From CAYONZ01 sp964405465 (lineage in GTDB: Bacteria > Bdellovibrionota > Bdellovibrionia > Bdellovibrionales > JAMPXM01): 64,000 nucleotides of DNA. Each line of letters opens with the position of its first letter. The first letter of the stretch is position 1. Positions 44,592-53,136 of this stretch are shown here, piece by piece. Both the position numbers and the translations under genes were made by a program. The notes below the pieces were generated by a model. The model saw only the letters and a list, made by a program, of their open reading frames with translations, was not told the DNA's origin and did not search any database. The stretch is taken from positions 9,906-73,905 of the forward strand of contig CAYONZ010000014.1 in the NCBI GenBank assembly GCA_964405465.1. The letters are read 5' to 3'.

Positions 44592-45170
44592 ATGAAGACA
44601 TGCTTTCAAAAACTTAAAAACAAATATTTTTTATTTAATACGATTCTATCCTGTGCTGTTTTTTTGGCGGGATCAATTCTACTACTAGGTTCAAACTCTT
44701 TGGCAGATGGGGCCGCCAACTTTGATTCACTGAACAGCGAAGAAGTTCCTGCGGTTGAGCTAAGTCTACCTATCTCGATTGATGGCCGAATTCAATTTGA
44801 GGGTCAGTTCGTCAGTCTATTTTTTGTTGAGGCAAAAAAATCTGGGCTGACAACAAGCGCAGATCAGATTGATATTGTGACTGTGAAGAATGTCAGGACT
44901 CTACCGATCAATTCCAGCAAAGTTTCTTTTACAGCCACTAGAATTCAAATTGAAGGTGCAAGTCTTGCGTACAATTACGTCGTCGCAGTGATTCATCCTC
45001 AGCCACGTTTCTTTTTTAAAAATGCAAACTCAAGTGCCGTCCTCGACCCACGCCTGACGGCAACCGATTCACCAATTCCTTCCGAGTACATTGCAAGCAA
45101 ACGACTCACTTTAGCCCGTAAAGCCTTTGAAAAAAATAATCTCGATGGCCTAGTGCGAATCGGTTTCTAA
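44592..45170 (+). CDS. Secreted protein, unknown
   Basis: The protein has 192 aa. A long N-region (MKTCFQKLKNKYFLF) and hydrophobic core (LSCAVFLAGSILLLGSNSLA) form a signal peptide ending near residue 38. The mature part is a small beta-rich domain (LSLPISIDGRIQFEGQFVSLFF, VSFTATRIQIEGASLAYNYVV). No family is recognised. It follows the 42499 gene by 104 bp on the same strand and overlaps the convergent lipoprotein gene by 21 bp. The two upstream genes may form one transcript. Confidence 0.6.
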   Translation: MKTCFQKLKNKYFLFNTILSCAVFLAGSILLLGSNSLADGAANFDSLNSEEVPAVELSLPISIDGRIQFEGQFVSLFFVEAKKSGLTTSADQIDIVTVKNVRTLPINSSKVSFTATRIQIEGASLAYNYVVAVIHPQPRFFFKNANSSAVLDPRLTATDSPIPSEYIASKRLTLARKAFEKNNLDGLVRIGF

Positions 45171-45731
45171 TGAAGGGTGATCTTCAGAAAGATCACCTGT
45201 GTTCAATGACTTCGTACGAACAAAAGTTTCCACTCCCGACCATTGACTCAGAGTCAAACAAGAGCCGTTCAATGCCCAGGCATAATTGCCTTCGCGCATT
45301 GAAGCCTCACATGAACCCTGAGCTGAATCCCGCGACGCCAAAATATGTACAAAGCCTTTTTCCAACGCCGATGGAGAGACGACCGTTGCCGTTTTCCACT
45401 GTCCTCCGTCTGAGCAAGTCACACTCAGTTTTGTCGAAAACAAATTGAGCTCAAGTGTGTGCTGCTGTTGTTGTTTACCGTCAGTGACCCAAACTGACCA
45501 ATTCCCCACTGGGCTCTGAAACTGTGGAGCTCCCTGGCAAGCAGCCAAATCGGTGATCGTCTTGAACTGCGGTTTTTTTGAAGGATCATTACCATTTTTG
45601 ACATTGCCCTTCGGACAACCCGTTAAAGTGGTGAGCAATACACCAAAGACGAAGAGTGAACAGGCCCTGGCCGGCACACCCTCAAGTAGACTCTTCGTTT
45701 GAGAATTGGATAAACCTCGGAACCGTCGCAC
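45150..45731 (-). CDS. Lipoprotein, unknown
   Basis: The protein has 193 aa. GTG 45731 is chosen because AAGGAGGG lies four bases upstream. After a 28-residue N-region comes a lipoprotein signal (FVFGVLLTTLTGC) with Cys39 as the anchor. The mature domain has four more Cys (ACQGA, VTCSDGG, GSCEAS, GSCLTLS) that could form two disulfides, and a beta-strand pattern (QHTLELNLFSTKLSVTCS). Family unknown. Its 3' end overlaps the gene at 44592 by 21 bp on the opposite strand. Confidence 0.7.
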   Translation of the reverse strand: MRRFRGLSNSQTKSLLEGVPARACSLFVFGVLLTTLTGCPKGNVKNGNDPSKKPQFKTITDLAACQGAPQFQSPVGNWSVWVTDGKQQQQHTLELNLFSTKLSVTCSDGGQWKTATVVSPSALEKGFVHILASRDSAQGSCEASMREGNYAWALNGSCLTLSQWSGVETFVRTKSLNTGDLSEDHPSLETDSH

Positions 45732-45758
45732 TTAACCCTCCTTGGCTAAAGATGCAGA

Positions 45759-46709
45759 TCATTTCATCTGTAAAATTACAGCAAACATCAAAAAATCGGT
45801 CAAGCTATGAGTCAACCACACCAGCTTTTTCGATTTAAACAAAAAATATTGAGTACACATCGCGAGACCAAAACAAAAAGTTAAAACCACTCCCAACCCA
45901 CCGGCAGGAAATCCATTTTGATAATGTACAAACCCAAAAAGCAAAGACGAAAGCAAAACAGCACCAAAGCGACTCATTTTTCCAGAAAGTAAATCAAGAA
46001 ACAAAAATCGAAAGAGCAGCTCTTCACGCAAGCCATTCAAAACTGCAGCACAAAGAATGGCCACGCCCACAGCTCCCACCGATTCAAACGGAACCTTAAA
46101 GCGCAGGGCCACGTCCTGATGCCCAAAGAAATATCCAAGCAAAATGACAACAGAAACTCCTGTCACGAGTAAAACCGAAAGCCATGCTTGAACTGACAGC
46201 CGCGCCAAACTTGCCCGAATATAGTCGACCAAAAGACGACCATTGGTCGGCCACTTAAACATCGATTGAACGTAAAAACTAAAATTTTCTGGCCACAGCG
46301 GTTTCTTTTCTAAAACATGCCGAAGCACCCAAAGCCATGCTGCCACAACAAAAAAATCGAGAGGCCACGACAAAAAAGAATTCATACGTAAAAGCGCAAA
46401 GACGAAAAAATATGAAAAAAGATAAAGAGTCAGAGCTCGAAAACGCCGCAAAGATGAAAGTAAAAATGGAGGCGCAGCAAACGAAGCCGCCACTCCTACT
46501 GCCAACCAGGGTTCCCGCCAAACAAACATCACCAAAGACACGGCCAAAACCATCACCAATACAACCAGATCAAAGCTCGTCAGTTCACGAACTTGCAATT
46601 CCCGGTAAATCCGCTCTTTCAAGAGCGACCACCGTGAAGAACCGTTTTCGTTCGACACCGACGCTGCCGAAGTTTTCAGCAATAAATCTTCAATGGCACG
46701 AATGCTCAC
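45759..46709 (-). CDS. CPBP-family intramembrane metalloprotease
   Basis: The protein has 316 aa; GTG 46709 has a G-rich ribosome site. About eight membrane helices are seen. The family motifs are VLNGLREELLFRFLFL (EExxxR), FGFVHYQNGFPAG (FxxxH) and WLTHSLTDF (last His). CPBP/CAAX proteases cleave prenylated or other membrane substrates; some only act in bacteriocin self-immunity or secretion. The target is unknown. It lies about 200 bp from tRNA-His; a second family member is at 47723. Confidence 0.88.
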   Translation of the reverse strand: MSIRAIEDLLLKTSAASVSNENGSSRWSLLKERIYRELQVRELTSFDLVVLVMVLAVSLVMFVWREPWLAVGVAASFAAPPFLLSSLRRFRALTLYLFSYFFVFALLRMNSFLSWPLDFFVVAAWLWVLRHVLEKKPLWPENFSFYVQSMFKWPTNGRLLVDYIRASLARLSVQAWLSVLLVTGVSVVILLGYFFGHQDVALRFKVPFESVGAVGVAILCAAVLNGLREELLFRFLFLDLLSGKMSRFGAVLLSSLLFGFVHYQNGFPAGGLGVVLTFCFGLAMCTQYFLFKSKKLVWLTHSLTDFLMFAVILQMK

Positions 46710-46865
46710 TTGCCCCCCTCTGAGCTCGCAAAAAATCGCGAATTAAGCTTATTCTATGGAGCCCCCAGGCCCCAATTGGCGCACAGCAAAACTGCCAGAG
46801 TAAAAGATTTAGCGCCTCGCCAACAATTCGAGCACGCACGGCCAACTCAATCAAGATTTTTCTGT

Positions 46866-46894
46866 TTGCATCTTGGCAGCTAAACCTCTATAAA
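46866..46894 (+). promoter_or_regulatory. Promoter for tRNA-His
   Basis: TTGCAT (46866-46871), a 17-base spacer and TATAAA (46889-46894) give a sigma-70-type promoter whose start would be near 46901, 16 bases before the tRNA. The -10 box is close to consensus and the -35 is weaker. Confidence 0.55.
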
Positions 46895-46916
46895 ATGAGC
46901 TCCTTTTCATTTTAAT

Positions 46917-46993
46917 GGTGGCCGTAGCTCAGCTGGTAGAGCATGGGATTGTGATTCCCAGGGTCGCGGGTTCAAGCCCCGTCGGTCACCCCA
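46917..46993 (+). tRNA. tRNA-His (anticodon GTG)
   Basis: A full cloverleaf is present. The acceptor stem GTGGCCG (46918-46924) pairs with CGGTCAC (46983-46989). G46917 is the extra 5' G (G-1) that histidine tRNAs carry, and it pairs with C at 46990. The D arm is GCTCAGCTGGTAGAGC, the anticodon stem-loop TGGGA-TTGTGAT-TCCCA has GTG at 46951-46953, and the T arm contains TTCAAGC. The CCA tail is encoded at 46991-46993. Confidence 0.97.
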
Positions 46994-46999
46994 ATTTTC

Positions 47000-47185
47000 T
47001 TACGTAAAATCTCTCAAAGAAATCTCATCTAGAAAAAGAAGGCGTTGGGCGTGGCATGACGTATCGAATACGGTCTTGAGCTCACCGCAATCGGCGACAC
47101 TGCACCTTTGGGTGACCACGGGATGAATTGCTTCCAAAACCTGCTCTATTGCTCTTTTTATTTTTAAGCTACAGAATGCAGACAT
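47000..47185 (-). CDS. Small protein of unknown function (uncertain)
   Basis: The protein would have 61 aa. ATG 47185 lies four bases after the stop of the 47190 gene, so it could be co-translated with it. It is basic and contains four Cys (FCSLK, QRCSVADCGEL, SCHAQ). No family is recognised. Its end is 6 bp from the tRNA-His gene. The close coupling and protein-like sequence make it plausible, but it is short. Confidence 0.4.
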   Translation of the reverse strand: MSAFCSLKIKRAIEQVLEAIHPVVTQRCSVADCGELKTVFDTSCHAQRLLFLDEISLRDFT

Positions 47186-47189
47186 TAAG

Positions 47190-47615
47190 TTACAAGAATC
47201 CCCGCCCTGGCCTAAAGAGCTTCAATGAGCTTTTGAAATCATGCACCTCGGTGCTTTTTCCCTGGCGAAATACCTCAATTTTAGGGTCAAAAGATTCCAT
47301 TTGCAGCACCTGAATGGATAAGGCTGGAGGAACAAGCTCATCACACTTGAGATGCATAGCCACATCCTCATTGAGGTAAAAAAGTAGAATGGCATTGGAA
47401 TTCCAAATAATGAAGGTGTTATCGTCTTTAAAGAAGCTTTCCCCATTAGTAAAAATGAAGGTGTTTGTCCCGTCGATTGGGAATGAAGTTATGAACTCCA
47501 ATTTCTGGGCGCTCATAGCAATTTCCCCATGATCAATGACATCAACCCAGTTTTTTTGATTGGGACTAAAAACTCTTCGCATCGGTGACGTTGGGGTATG
47601 GATTCTCATATTCAT
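47190..47615 (-). CDS. Cytosolic protein, unknown
   Basis: The protein has 141 aa from ATG 47615; GTG 47630 is also in frame. No signal peptide or membrane helix is seen. It has short strands (LEFITSFPIDGTNTFIFTNG, NTFIIWNSNAILLFYL, ALSIQVLQMESFD) and no recognised motif. A run of eight C (47650-47657), read as G8 on this strand, lies about 35 bases upstream of the start. A small gene follows its stop closely. Confidence 0.55.
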   Translation of the reverse strand: MNMRIHTPTSPMRRVFSPNQKNWVDVIDHGEIAMSAQKLEFITSFPIDGTNTFIFTNGESFFKDDNTFIIWNSNAILLFYLNEDVAMHLKCDELVPPALSIQVLQMESFDPKIEVFRQGKSTEVHDFKSSLKLFRPGRGFL

Positions 47616-47722
47616 GTATTCTCTGAGCACTTTAACAGGTTAGCCAATACCCCCCCCCTTGAATTCGCGCTTAATTTTTTTTAGACTTCAGCGCGAAATG
47701 AACGATTGAGTTCGGAGCCAAG

Positions 47723-48526
47723 ATGAAAAGCACCCGCATACAAATCCTGATCTTCTTGTTATTGGTTTTTATTGTGAGCTGGAGTTTCGAAGCCTTCATA
47801 ATTTCAGGCGGTGGCGTTAAAAATTTTGGGCTACTTGGGCTCATGACTTTAATGTGGATACCTGGTCTCATCTCAACTTTTCTGAGAATAATTGCAAAGC
47901 TTGGATTTGAAGATGTTGGCTTCAAAAAAGGTCCGGCGAAATTCTATTATTATGCCGTGGGTTTGCCTTTGGTCATCGCACTCGTCGTCAATATCGTATG
48001 CATGGTATTGGATATTAGAGATTTCTCTTTTATTGCCATTGAAACTCTGAACCAAGCTCTCCCTAAAATTGCGATGACACTTGTTCTTGGACTCTTCGGC
48101 GCATTGGGCGAAGAATTAGGTTGGCGCGGCTTCCTGCTACCCAAAATGCATGAAGCTAAAATTTCAAGTCCCTATCTTTGGAGTGGCCTTATATGGGCCC
48201 TTTGGCATTTGCCTATTGTGGTTTTTGGCAACTACTACACCCACGGTTCGCCACCACTCATTGCATTGGCTTACGTCTTGAGTATTGTTGCGATTAATTT
48301 TGTTATCAGTGACTTTCGCGACAGTTCGGATTCACTCTGGGTGGCCGTTGTCTTCCATGCCGCCCACAACTTTCTCTTTCAGCTGGCCATTCCCTACCTA
48401 ATATTCACCAAACCTGGCTCACGAATTGAACTGTGGGAAACAATTGGCGCTGATTGCGGATTCCTGGTCGCCGCGGGCTACACCATCTCCTATTTGTTTA
48501 TCCGACAAAGGCGGCAGGCCACCTAG
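47723..48526 (+). CDS. CPBP-family intramembrane metalloprotease
   Basis: The protein has 267 aa. It has about seven membrane helices and the complete family signature: LGEELGWRGFLLP (EExxxR), WALWHLPIVVFG (FxxxH-like) and FHAAHNFLFQ (HxxxN-like). This copy fits the motifs better than the one at 45759. The substrate is unknown. It stands alone on the plus strand; the gap 48527-48857 contains a minus-strand terminator and an inverted GCCCC/GGGGC pair at about 48760-48775, and no gene. Confidence 0.92.
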   Translation: MKSTRIQILIFLLLVFIVSWSFEAFIISGGGVKNFGLLGLMTLMWIPGLISTFLRIIAKLGFEDVGFKKGPAKFYYYAVGLPLVIALVVNIVCMVLDIRDFSFIAIETLNQALPKIAMTLVLGLFGALGEELGWRGFLLPKMHEAKISSPYLWSGLIWALWHLPIVVFGNYYTHGSPPLIALAYVLSIVAINFVISDFRDSSDSLWVAVVFHAAHNFLFQLAIPYLIFTKPGSRIELWETIGADCGFLVAAGYTISYLFIRQRRQAT

Positions 48527-48792
48527 TGGCGGCCATGCGGAGATTTTGGATTTCCCGTTTTGCTCTCTCTCGCTAGTTTCGCGCCTTCTCTCTTTGTTTT
48601 AAAGTTTTATGTTTTTTTGATAGCTCTATGTGGACCTGGCAATTAGGTCTGTCACATAGCGGATCACCAAGTCTTGCAATGAAAAAGAGACCGTGTTGGT
48701 GGAAGAATCTACCAAGGCAAAATTGTGGTCTCCTCGCGTGGTGGCAAGAACTGGCCTGAGCCCCATTGGGGCCAGGGTCTACGGACCCTCCC

Positions 48793-48836
48793 CAAAAAAG
48801 ATCAAGAAGACTTGTGCTTCCAAGACTTCTTGATCT
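48793..48836 (-). terminator. Rho-independent terminator of the 48858-51696 operon
   Basis: On the minus strand the arms AGATCAAGAAG-T-CTTG and CAAG-T-CTTCTTGATCT (48821-48836 and 48799-48814) form a 16-bp stem with one mismatch and a 6-base loop. It is followed by TTTTTT (complement of 48793-48798). This is a strong terminator placed 22 bases after the last gene of the minus-strand operon. Confidence 0.85.
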
Positions 48837-48857
48837 CCCGATATGCAACTTCAGTGA

Positions 48858-49307
48858 TTAACTCTTCTCAGGATTTTTTAAAAAGAATTTTTCATCAAAA
48901 AACATCTCAATGAGATATCTTCTTTCGCCCTTGGTGAGATCGTCCAACCAAACACCTTTTGTCTCATGCAGAGCTACCGACAGTGCTCGCCCTGCTAGCA
49001 TCATGCGCTCTTCAAGTTCAAACTCTTCCCACTCACCACTGATGTTTTCTACAATGCTTTGAAATAGCACCCTAGCTTCTGCGGAACTCACGCAATACCT
49101 TCCACAACCTTTTGAATCTTCACCACCACTGGAGACCCCACCAGGCTCTCCGGTGGACAGATCTCCTGATGGCGGATTTGCAGGCTCAGTCTGTTGGTTT
49201 GGCTGTTGTGAACTGTTCGGACCGTTCTCGCGTTCTGTTTTTGATTGGCAAGAGAACAGACCAAGACTGAGGACCATGATAGCAATCACCAAAATTGGTT
49301 TTATCAT
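48858..49307 (-). CDS. Lipoprotein, unknown (last gene of operon)
   Basis: The protein has 149 aa. A lipobox LFSC follows ILVIAIMVLSLG, so it is anchored at Cys20. A Ser/Pro/Gly-rich linker (about 22-65) leads to a small helical domain with GCGRYC and a charged end (SGEWEEFELEERMMLAGRAL, GERRYLIEMFFDEKFF). No family match is evident. It overlaps the upstream gene by four bases and ends just before the terminator. Confidence 0.75.
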   Translation of the reverse strand: MIKPILVIAIMVLSLGLFSCQSKTERENGPNSSQQPNQQTEPANPPSGDLSTGEPGGVSSGGEDSKGCGRYCVSSAEARVLFQSIVENISGEWEEFELEERMMLAGRALSVALHETKGVWLDDLTKGERRYLIEMFFDEKFFLKNPEKS

Positions 49308-50266
49308 TTTACAACCACCTGAGTTTCAACCTCTTGTGCTAAGACATCATGGCGCTCAAAATATTTTTTACGATCGATTGAATGAATCGCAGTGGCGTAT
49401 TGGTCTGGAGAATAGAGTCTCAACTGACCCTTCTTACGATCAAAGATGACGCCAAACAAATCAACAAAACGACGTTCACCCATGTCTTCAACAGAAAGAC
49501 CGAGAAGAGAGGTCAACGATCGTGTCAAGACACTGCTGTCCCAAGTGACTCGATCAATTAGATCTTCGGCTGGCGAAGCCTTTAGACGTACATCCTCGTA
49601 GATCTTTGCAAATTCAGTTTCAGTTAAAACCGACTGAATTTCTGGTTTTGCTGGCTGAAGGCGATAGCCAATTTCCAATTTCAATACGACATTTCCCAAC
49701 ACCAGATCACAAATCACGTCATCAACTTGAACCACATCCAAAGAGAAAACGCCATTGGTCTGAATTGAACTCATTTGAGTTTCAACTTTTTGTTCAAGCA
49801 AGTCCCTAAAAGCATTAATGTCGCCAGAGCTTGAAAAAGCATTTTCATTTCGTCCAACTGAAATTCTCACACCCTCAAACTGTGGGCGATTCTCGATCGT
49901 GTACGGAGCGCTAGCCAGAGCTGTATCATTGAACGGATACATGAGCGTGCTCAGCTTATAAACTGTGGGATTCAGCTTTTTGGATTTTCCAAGAAGCTTA
50001 CCCATTGCTGAACAATACTTTTTCGCAGCTTCTGCCGTTGTTTTAAATTGGCCGCCCGATATTTTTAACTGCACACTAGAGTTTGCTTCAAGTGCATCAA
50101 CCCGCATTTGATTTGCACTCGTCTTGAATCCTGTCGCTCTCACACCAAATTGAGGCACTTCAAAGCCAACCTGATCATTTACTTGAGTTGCTGCTACCAC
50201 GCTGATGGTGAAACTTTGTAGCACCATACCTATCAAAACCTTTTGTACGACTCTTTTGATTTTCAT
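49304..50266 (-). CDS. Secreted protein, unknown (middle of operon)
   Basis: The protein has 320 aa. A signal peptide (VVQKVLIGMVLQSFTISVVAA) ends near residue 26. The mature part is mixed, with a Cys in KKYCSAMGKL and one in DVICDLVLG, and has strands (FSLDVVQVDDVICDLVLGNV) and helices (RRFVDLFGVIFDRK). No recognised motif. It is 20 bp after the 50287 gene and overlaps the lipoprotein gene by four bases, so the three are one operon. Confidence 0.72.
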   Translation of the reverse strand: MKIKRVVQKVLIGMVLQSFTISVVAATQVNDQVGFEVPQFGVRATGFKTSANQMRVDALEANSSVQLKISGGQFKTTAEAAKKYCSAMGKLLGKSKKLNPTVYKLSTLMYPFNDTALASAPYTIENRPQFEGVRISVGRNENAFSSSGDINAFRDLLEQKVETQMSSIQTNGVFSLDVVQVDDVICDLVLGNVVLKLEIGYRLQPAKPEIQSVLTETEFAKIYEDVRLKASPAEDLIDRVTWDSSVLTRSLTSLLGLSVEDMGERRFVDLFGVIFDRKKGQLRLYSPDQYATAIHSIDRKKYFERHDVLAQEVETQVVVK

Positions 50267-50286
50267 ACTCTCTCCCCTTTTTTTTA

Positions 50287-51696
50287 TTATCTAACCGCAA
50301 ATCCTGAGGTAAAAACGCGACTCACTGGCGCAAGATACTCAACTTGATCAACAAATACGGTTGAACCAAGTCCCTGCATAACCTCCATGTACTGATAGCT
50401 ATGTCCGCTGCGATCAAAGTTCACCTGATAGTACTCAGGATGGCATTCATGATCGTACTCGACTCCCAAGAAGGTCTTACTGGTACATGCTGTGCGTGAT
50501 CGAGTTTCGGTATCAACTCCAGCTTTTGGTGTTTCAATAGGCTTAAATGCCGGTGTCAAATATCCCAGCTGCACTAATTTTGCTAGGTACGAAGCAATCA
50601 TACCCGTTTTAATCTTTTCCTTTGCATCTGCTGAAATGAATTGACTGACCTGAGTCACTGGTTCTTGTGTTGCAGAATCAAAGTATGTCCATGATTTAAA
50701 GGTAAAATTGTTTTCATAATTTCCTTTGATCGCAGCTGTCACCACGTCTTCTGCCGAAAATTTCGAGTTAACTCCCTGTTGCTGAAAAATAGTTCTAGTC
50801 GTGTCCTCAACCTTGAGCTCCGCATTGTAGCCGAAACCAGAAAGTGTAGGTACAGTGTACGTCTGAGTTGCAACCAGGTAATTAGACAATCGCTCTTTAT
50901 TGATTTTCAAAGTATTGAGATCCTTAAAGTCGGTTCCTGTAAACAGTGGGCATGAGGCATTGAGGTTCAATACAACAAAACCGTCAGCCGCCCCATCAAA
51001 TCTGATCGACTCTCGAGCTTCGGACTTCTCATTTGCGTTGCTCAACAATCCAACCACGTTTGATGAAAGAACTGGGTTCCCCTCGTAGGCCTTGGTTTGC
51101 CCTGGGATAATAGCGTTGAAGCTGAGATACGAACTCGAAATTGGGGCCTCAAGAACCGACATCTTTGTCGATCGCTGATTCAAGTAAGCTCGATTTGTCG
51201 CAAAGAATTTGGCCATGTACTCTTCATTGAGTGAATTGCGAAAGCGTACTTTCGCTGTGATTCCGGCTAGATTGGTATATGTGCCTTGAAGCTTAGATTG
51301 AATCTCATTGAGTTTAGCTACTTTTGCTTGAAAGGTATCAACGTCCAACTGATCTTTGTTAAACAAATCGGAGAGCGCCTGAATTTTGGCGCTTATAGTA
51401 TTCAATGTCGTCACGTTGGCTGCTACTGCAGGACAAAGTCCCATCGAAGTGGTGGGCGCAGGATCTGTTACTTCGACAGTGCCAACTGATGGGGGAACTA
51501 AAAATACGGCGGTGCAATCTCGATTAAAAAAGTATTTAGTCTTTTCAACGCTCGAGTCGAAAGCAAAAGCCGGAACATCCCGACAGTGATCAGGTGCTAA
51601 AAACGGCATAAATGCATTTGAATTATCGGCATGTGCTATTGTTGTAAACAATTGACTTATGAGTAGGGCCGAAGCCATCAGGCTCAATTTTTTCAT
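50287..51696 (-). CDS. Secreted protein, unknown (first gene of operon)
   Basis: The protein has 469 aa. The signal peptide (LSLMASALLISQLFTTIAHA) is clear. The mature part has an early coiled coil (about 95-140, LNTISAKIQALSDLFNK) and then strands and loops. It holds about six Cys in pairs (CRDVPAF, NRDCTAV, TACTSKT, YDHECHPEYY) that fit disulfides. The last part has many aromatic residues (YYQVNFDRSGHSYQYMEVMQ). No family is recognised. It begins the operon that ends at the terminator at 48793. Confidence 0.72.
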   Translation of the reverse strand: MKKLSLMASALLISQLFTTIAHADNSNAFMPFLAPDHCRDVPAFAFDSSVEKTKYFFNRDCTAVFLVPPSVGTVEVTDPAPTTSMGLCPAVAANVTTLNTISAKIQALSDLFNKDQLDVDTFQAKVAKLNEIQSKLQGTYTNLAGITAKVRFRNSLNEEYMAKFFATNRAYLNQRSTKMSVLEAPISSSYLSFNAIIPGQTKAYEGNPVLSSNVVGLLSNANEKSEARESIRFDGAADGFVVLNLNASCPLFTGTDFKDLNTLKINKERLSNYLVATQTYTVPTLSGFGYNAELKVEDTTRTIFQQQGVNSKFSAEDVVTAAIKGNYENNFTFKSWTYFDSATQEPVTQVSQFISADAKEKIKTGMIASYLAKLVQLGYLTPAFKPIETPKAGVDTETRSRTACTSKTFLGVEYDHECHPEYYQVNFDRSGHSYQYMEVMQGLGSTVFVDQVEYLAPVSRVFTSGFAVR

Positions 51697-51937
51697 GTTC
51701 TCTCCACAAATATTGTTAAGTTAATGGGAAAGACCTTTGGGTGAGCCCCCTCTAGGCTGGCACCCGTTCAACTCCCCCGCTCCGTTTGCTATAAGCAAAT
51801 TGAGGACCAATATTTTTGTCGATTTAAACTCAATAGAGCATTCGCGATGCAATGTTTTGAAAAAATGTTTGAGACTTTGGACTTTAGATCCAGACATTTG
51901 GAATATTGGCACCAGGTGAGCCCAGCGCCAAGGGCAT
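51697..51937. other. 241-bp intergenic region
   Basis: This lies between the end of the 2H-like gene and the start of the secreted operon (both minus strand). Plus-strand ORFs here are short and not protein-like. No terminator is obvious. Confidence 0.4.
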
Positions 51938-52630
51938 TCAGTTGGTCCAAAACAATTGAAATCTTCGATCTAGCGAGTGGAGGACATCTTTTACAATGCC
52001 ATCTTTCTCGTGAAGATCACGAAGGGTAAATCCAAGTGTGATATGTGGGTAAAAATGTAACGGATCCCATCCGTCCTTTGGACCGCCATTGCGAATATAT
52101 TCTTGGTAGATCTTCTGGCGAATAGACAAAAGATTTGCCGAAGACACAATGAGAAAATAGGTGCTTTGCGGATGTTGATCCAATGTGGCCTGCCCTACTC
52201 CCAAGCCCAATATCTGCAAGTCGGAGCTTTGAATTCGACTCTGAAACGCGATTTCATTGATCCGCGCCTCAGAAACATAGCGACTTAGCACATCTGTGTA
52301 CTCTGGGGGTGTTATCACTGTTACATGTGCTTCTCCGTATTCACTCCAACCCTTGAAAATCTGAAGTTGCAATTGAAGGGCTTGCGAAAGTTGGCGGCGC
52401 ACATGAGCAATCGGTTGGTACGGTACGTTCATTGCCAGGGCAAATGGCCCGACGTGGGTATGAAAGGGTATCTTCTGCGCCTGCAATACCTTTGGAGAAA
52501 TGACTATGGGATACAACTCACCTTTTGGTCCATCCCCAAAACTGGATGCGCTCACCAAGACGCTCAACCCAAAACCCAAAACATTTCTTAGCAAATTTTT
52601 CGGATCTCTCAAAAACTTCAGTGTATGCAT
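51938..52630 (-). CDS. Exported 2H-phosphoesterase-like protein
   Basis: The protein has 230 aa. ATG 52630 has AGAGGAG upstream and is preferred to 52696. An N-terminal signal region (NLLRNVLGFGLSVLVSASSFG) indicates export. Two HxT motifs are present: EAHVTVITPPEY near residue 105 and HFYPHITLGFT near 205. Together they are the signature of the 2H superfamily (2'-5' RNA ligase, cyclic phosphodiesterases), which act on 2',3'-cyclic or 2'-5' phosphates. Export is unusual for this family. Its target is unknown. Confidence 0.78.
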   Translation of the reverse strand: MHTLKFLRDPKNLLRNVLGFGLSVLVSASSFGDGPKGELYPIVISPKVLQAQKIPFHTHVGPFALAMNVPYQPIAHVRRQLSQALQLQLQIFKGWSEYGEAHVTVITPPEYTDVLSRYVSEARINEIAFQSRIQSSDLQILGLGVGQATLDQHPQSTYFLIVSSANLLSIRQKIYQEYIRNGGPKDGWDPLHFYPHITLGFTLRDLHEKDGIVKDVLHSLDRRFQLFWTN

Positions 52631-52813
52631 TGCGAACTCCTCTTTACTTGATGAAGAGATGGAAACTTCTTTTAATTGCAGAGGCCTTCTTAGCACTGCA
52701 GTAAAAAGCGCCGCAAGCAGAAAGTTTGCTGAAAATGCCGATACCCGCGTTGCTCGAAATTAGGCTCGAGGTTGGGCTGTTTCTGCTGGAGAGATAGTTA
52801 ACTTGAATACCTA

Positions 52814-52904
52814 GGATCTCTATCTGGTTCCCTAGGGAGTTTCTGGATCTCTTTTGGGATCTCTGCCAAATCGTGAGAGGGGCCGTGAGGGGGATCTCTC
52901 ACGG
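52814..52904. repeat. Repeated GGATCTCT motif and hairpin in the leader of the coiled-coil paralogue
   Basis: GGATCTCT occurs at 52814, 52845, 52857 and 52892. CCGTGAG (52883-52889) and CTCACGG (52898-52904) form a perfect 7-bp stem with loop GGGGATCT. The gap 52631-53136 has no supported gene, and these repeats lie upstream of the gene at 53137. Confidence 0.65.
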
Positions 52905-53080
52905 ATCGTGGGGGCGCAAATTGTGGCATTGTCGAAATTACTGACATCTTGGTCACAACTGGGTGGATCTCGCTGGGTGCGGATTGTGCAACGGACTGTG
53001 GAGCTGTCTTGCGCGTGTGTCATTCAAGATGGCCTGGTTAAACCAGCCTCAGTTAGGAATAGAGCTAAATACGATTCATT

Positions 53081-53123
53081 TACTGGAACGGGAACCTTAC
53101 TGGAACGGGAACCTGCTGGAACC
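53081..53123 (+). repeat. 17-bp tandem repeat, 2.5 copies
   Basis: TACTGGAACGGGAACCT at 53081-53097 and 53098-53114, with a partial third copy to 53123. It lies in the untranslated leader just upstream of the paralogue start. Confidence 0.85.
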
Positions 53124-53136
53124 GATGGAGACAAGA

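Noticed and set aside
48573..48848. 91-aa minus-strand ORF
   Set aside because: It contains the terminator hairpin and has no protein-like sequence.
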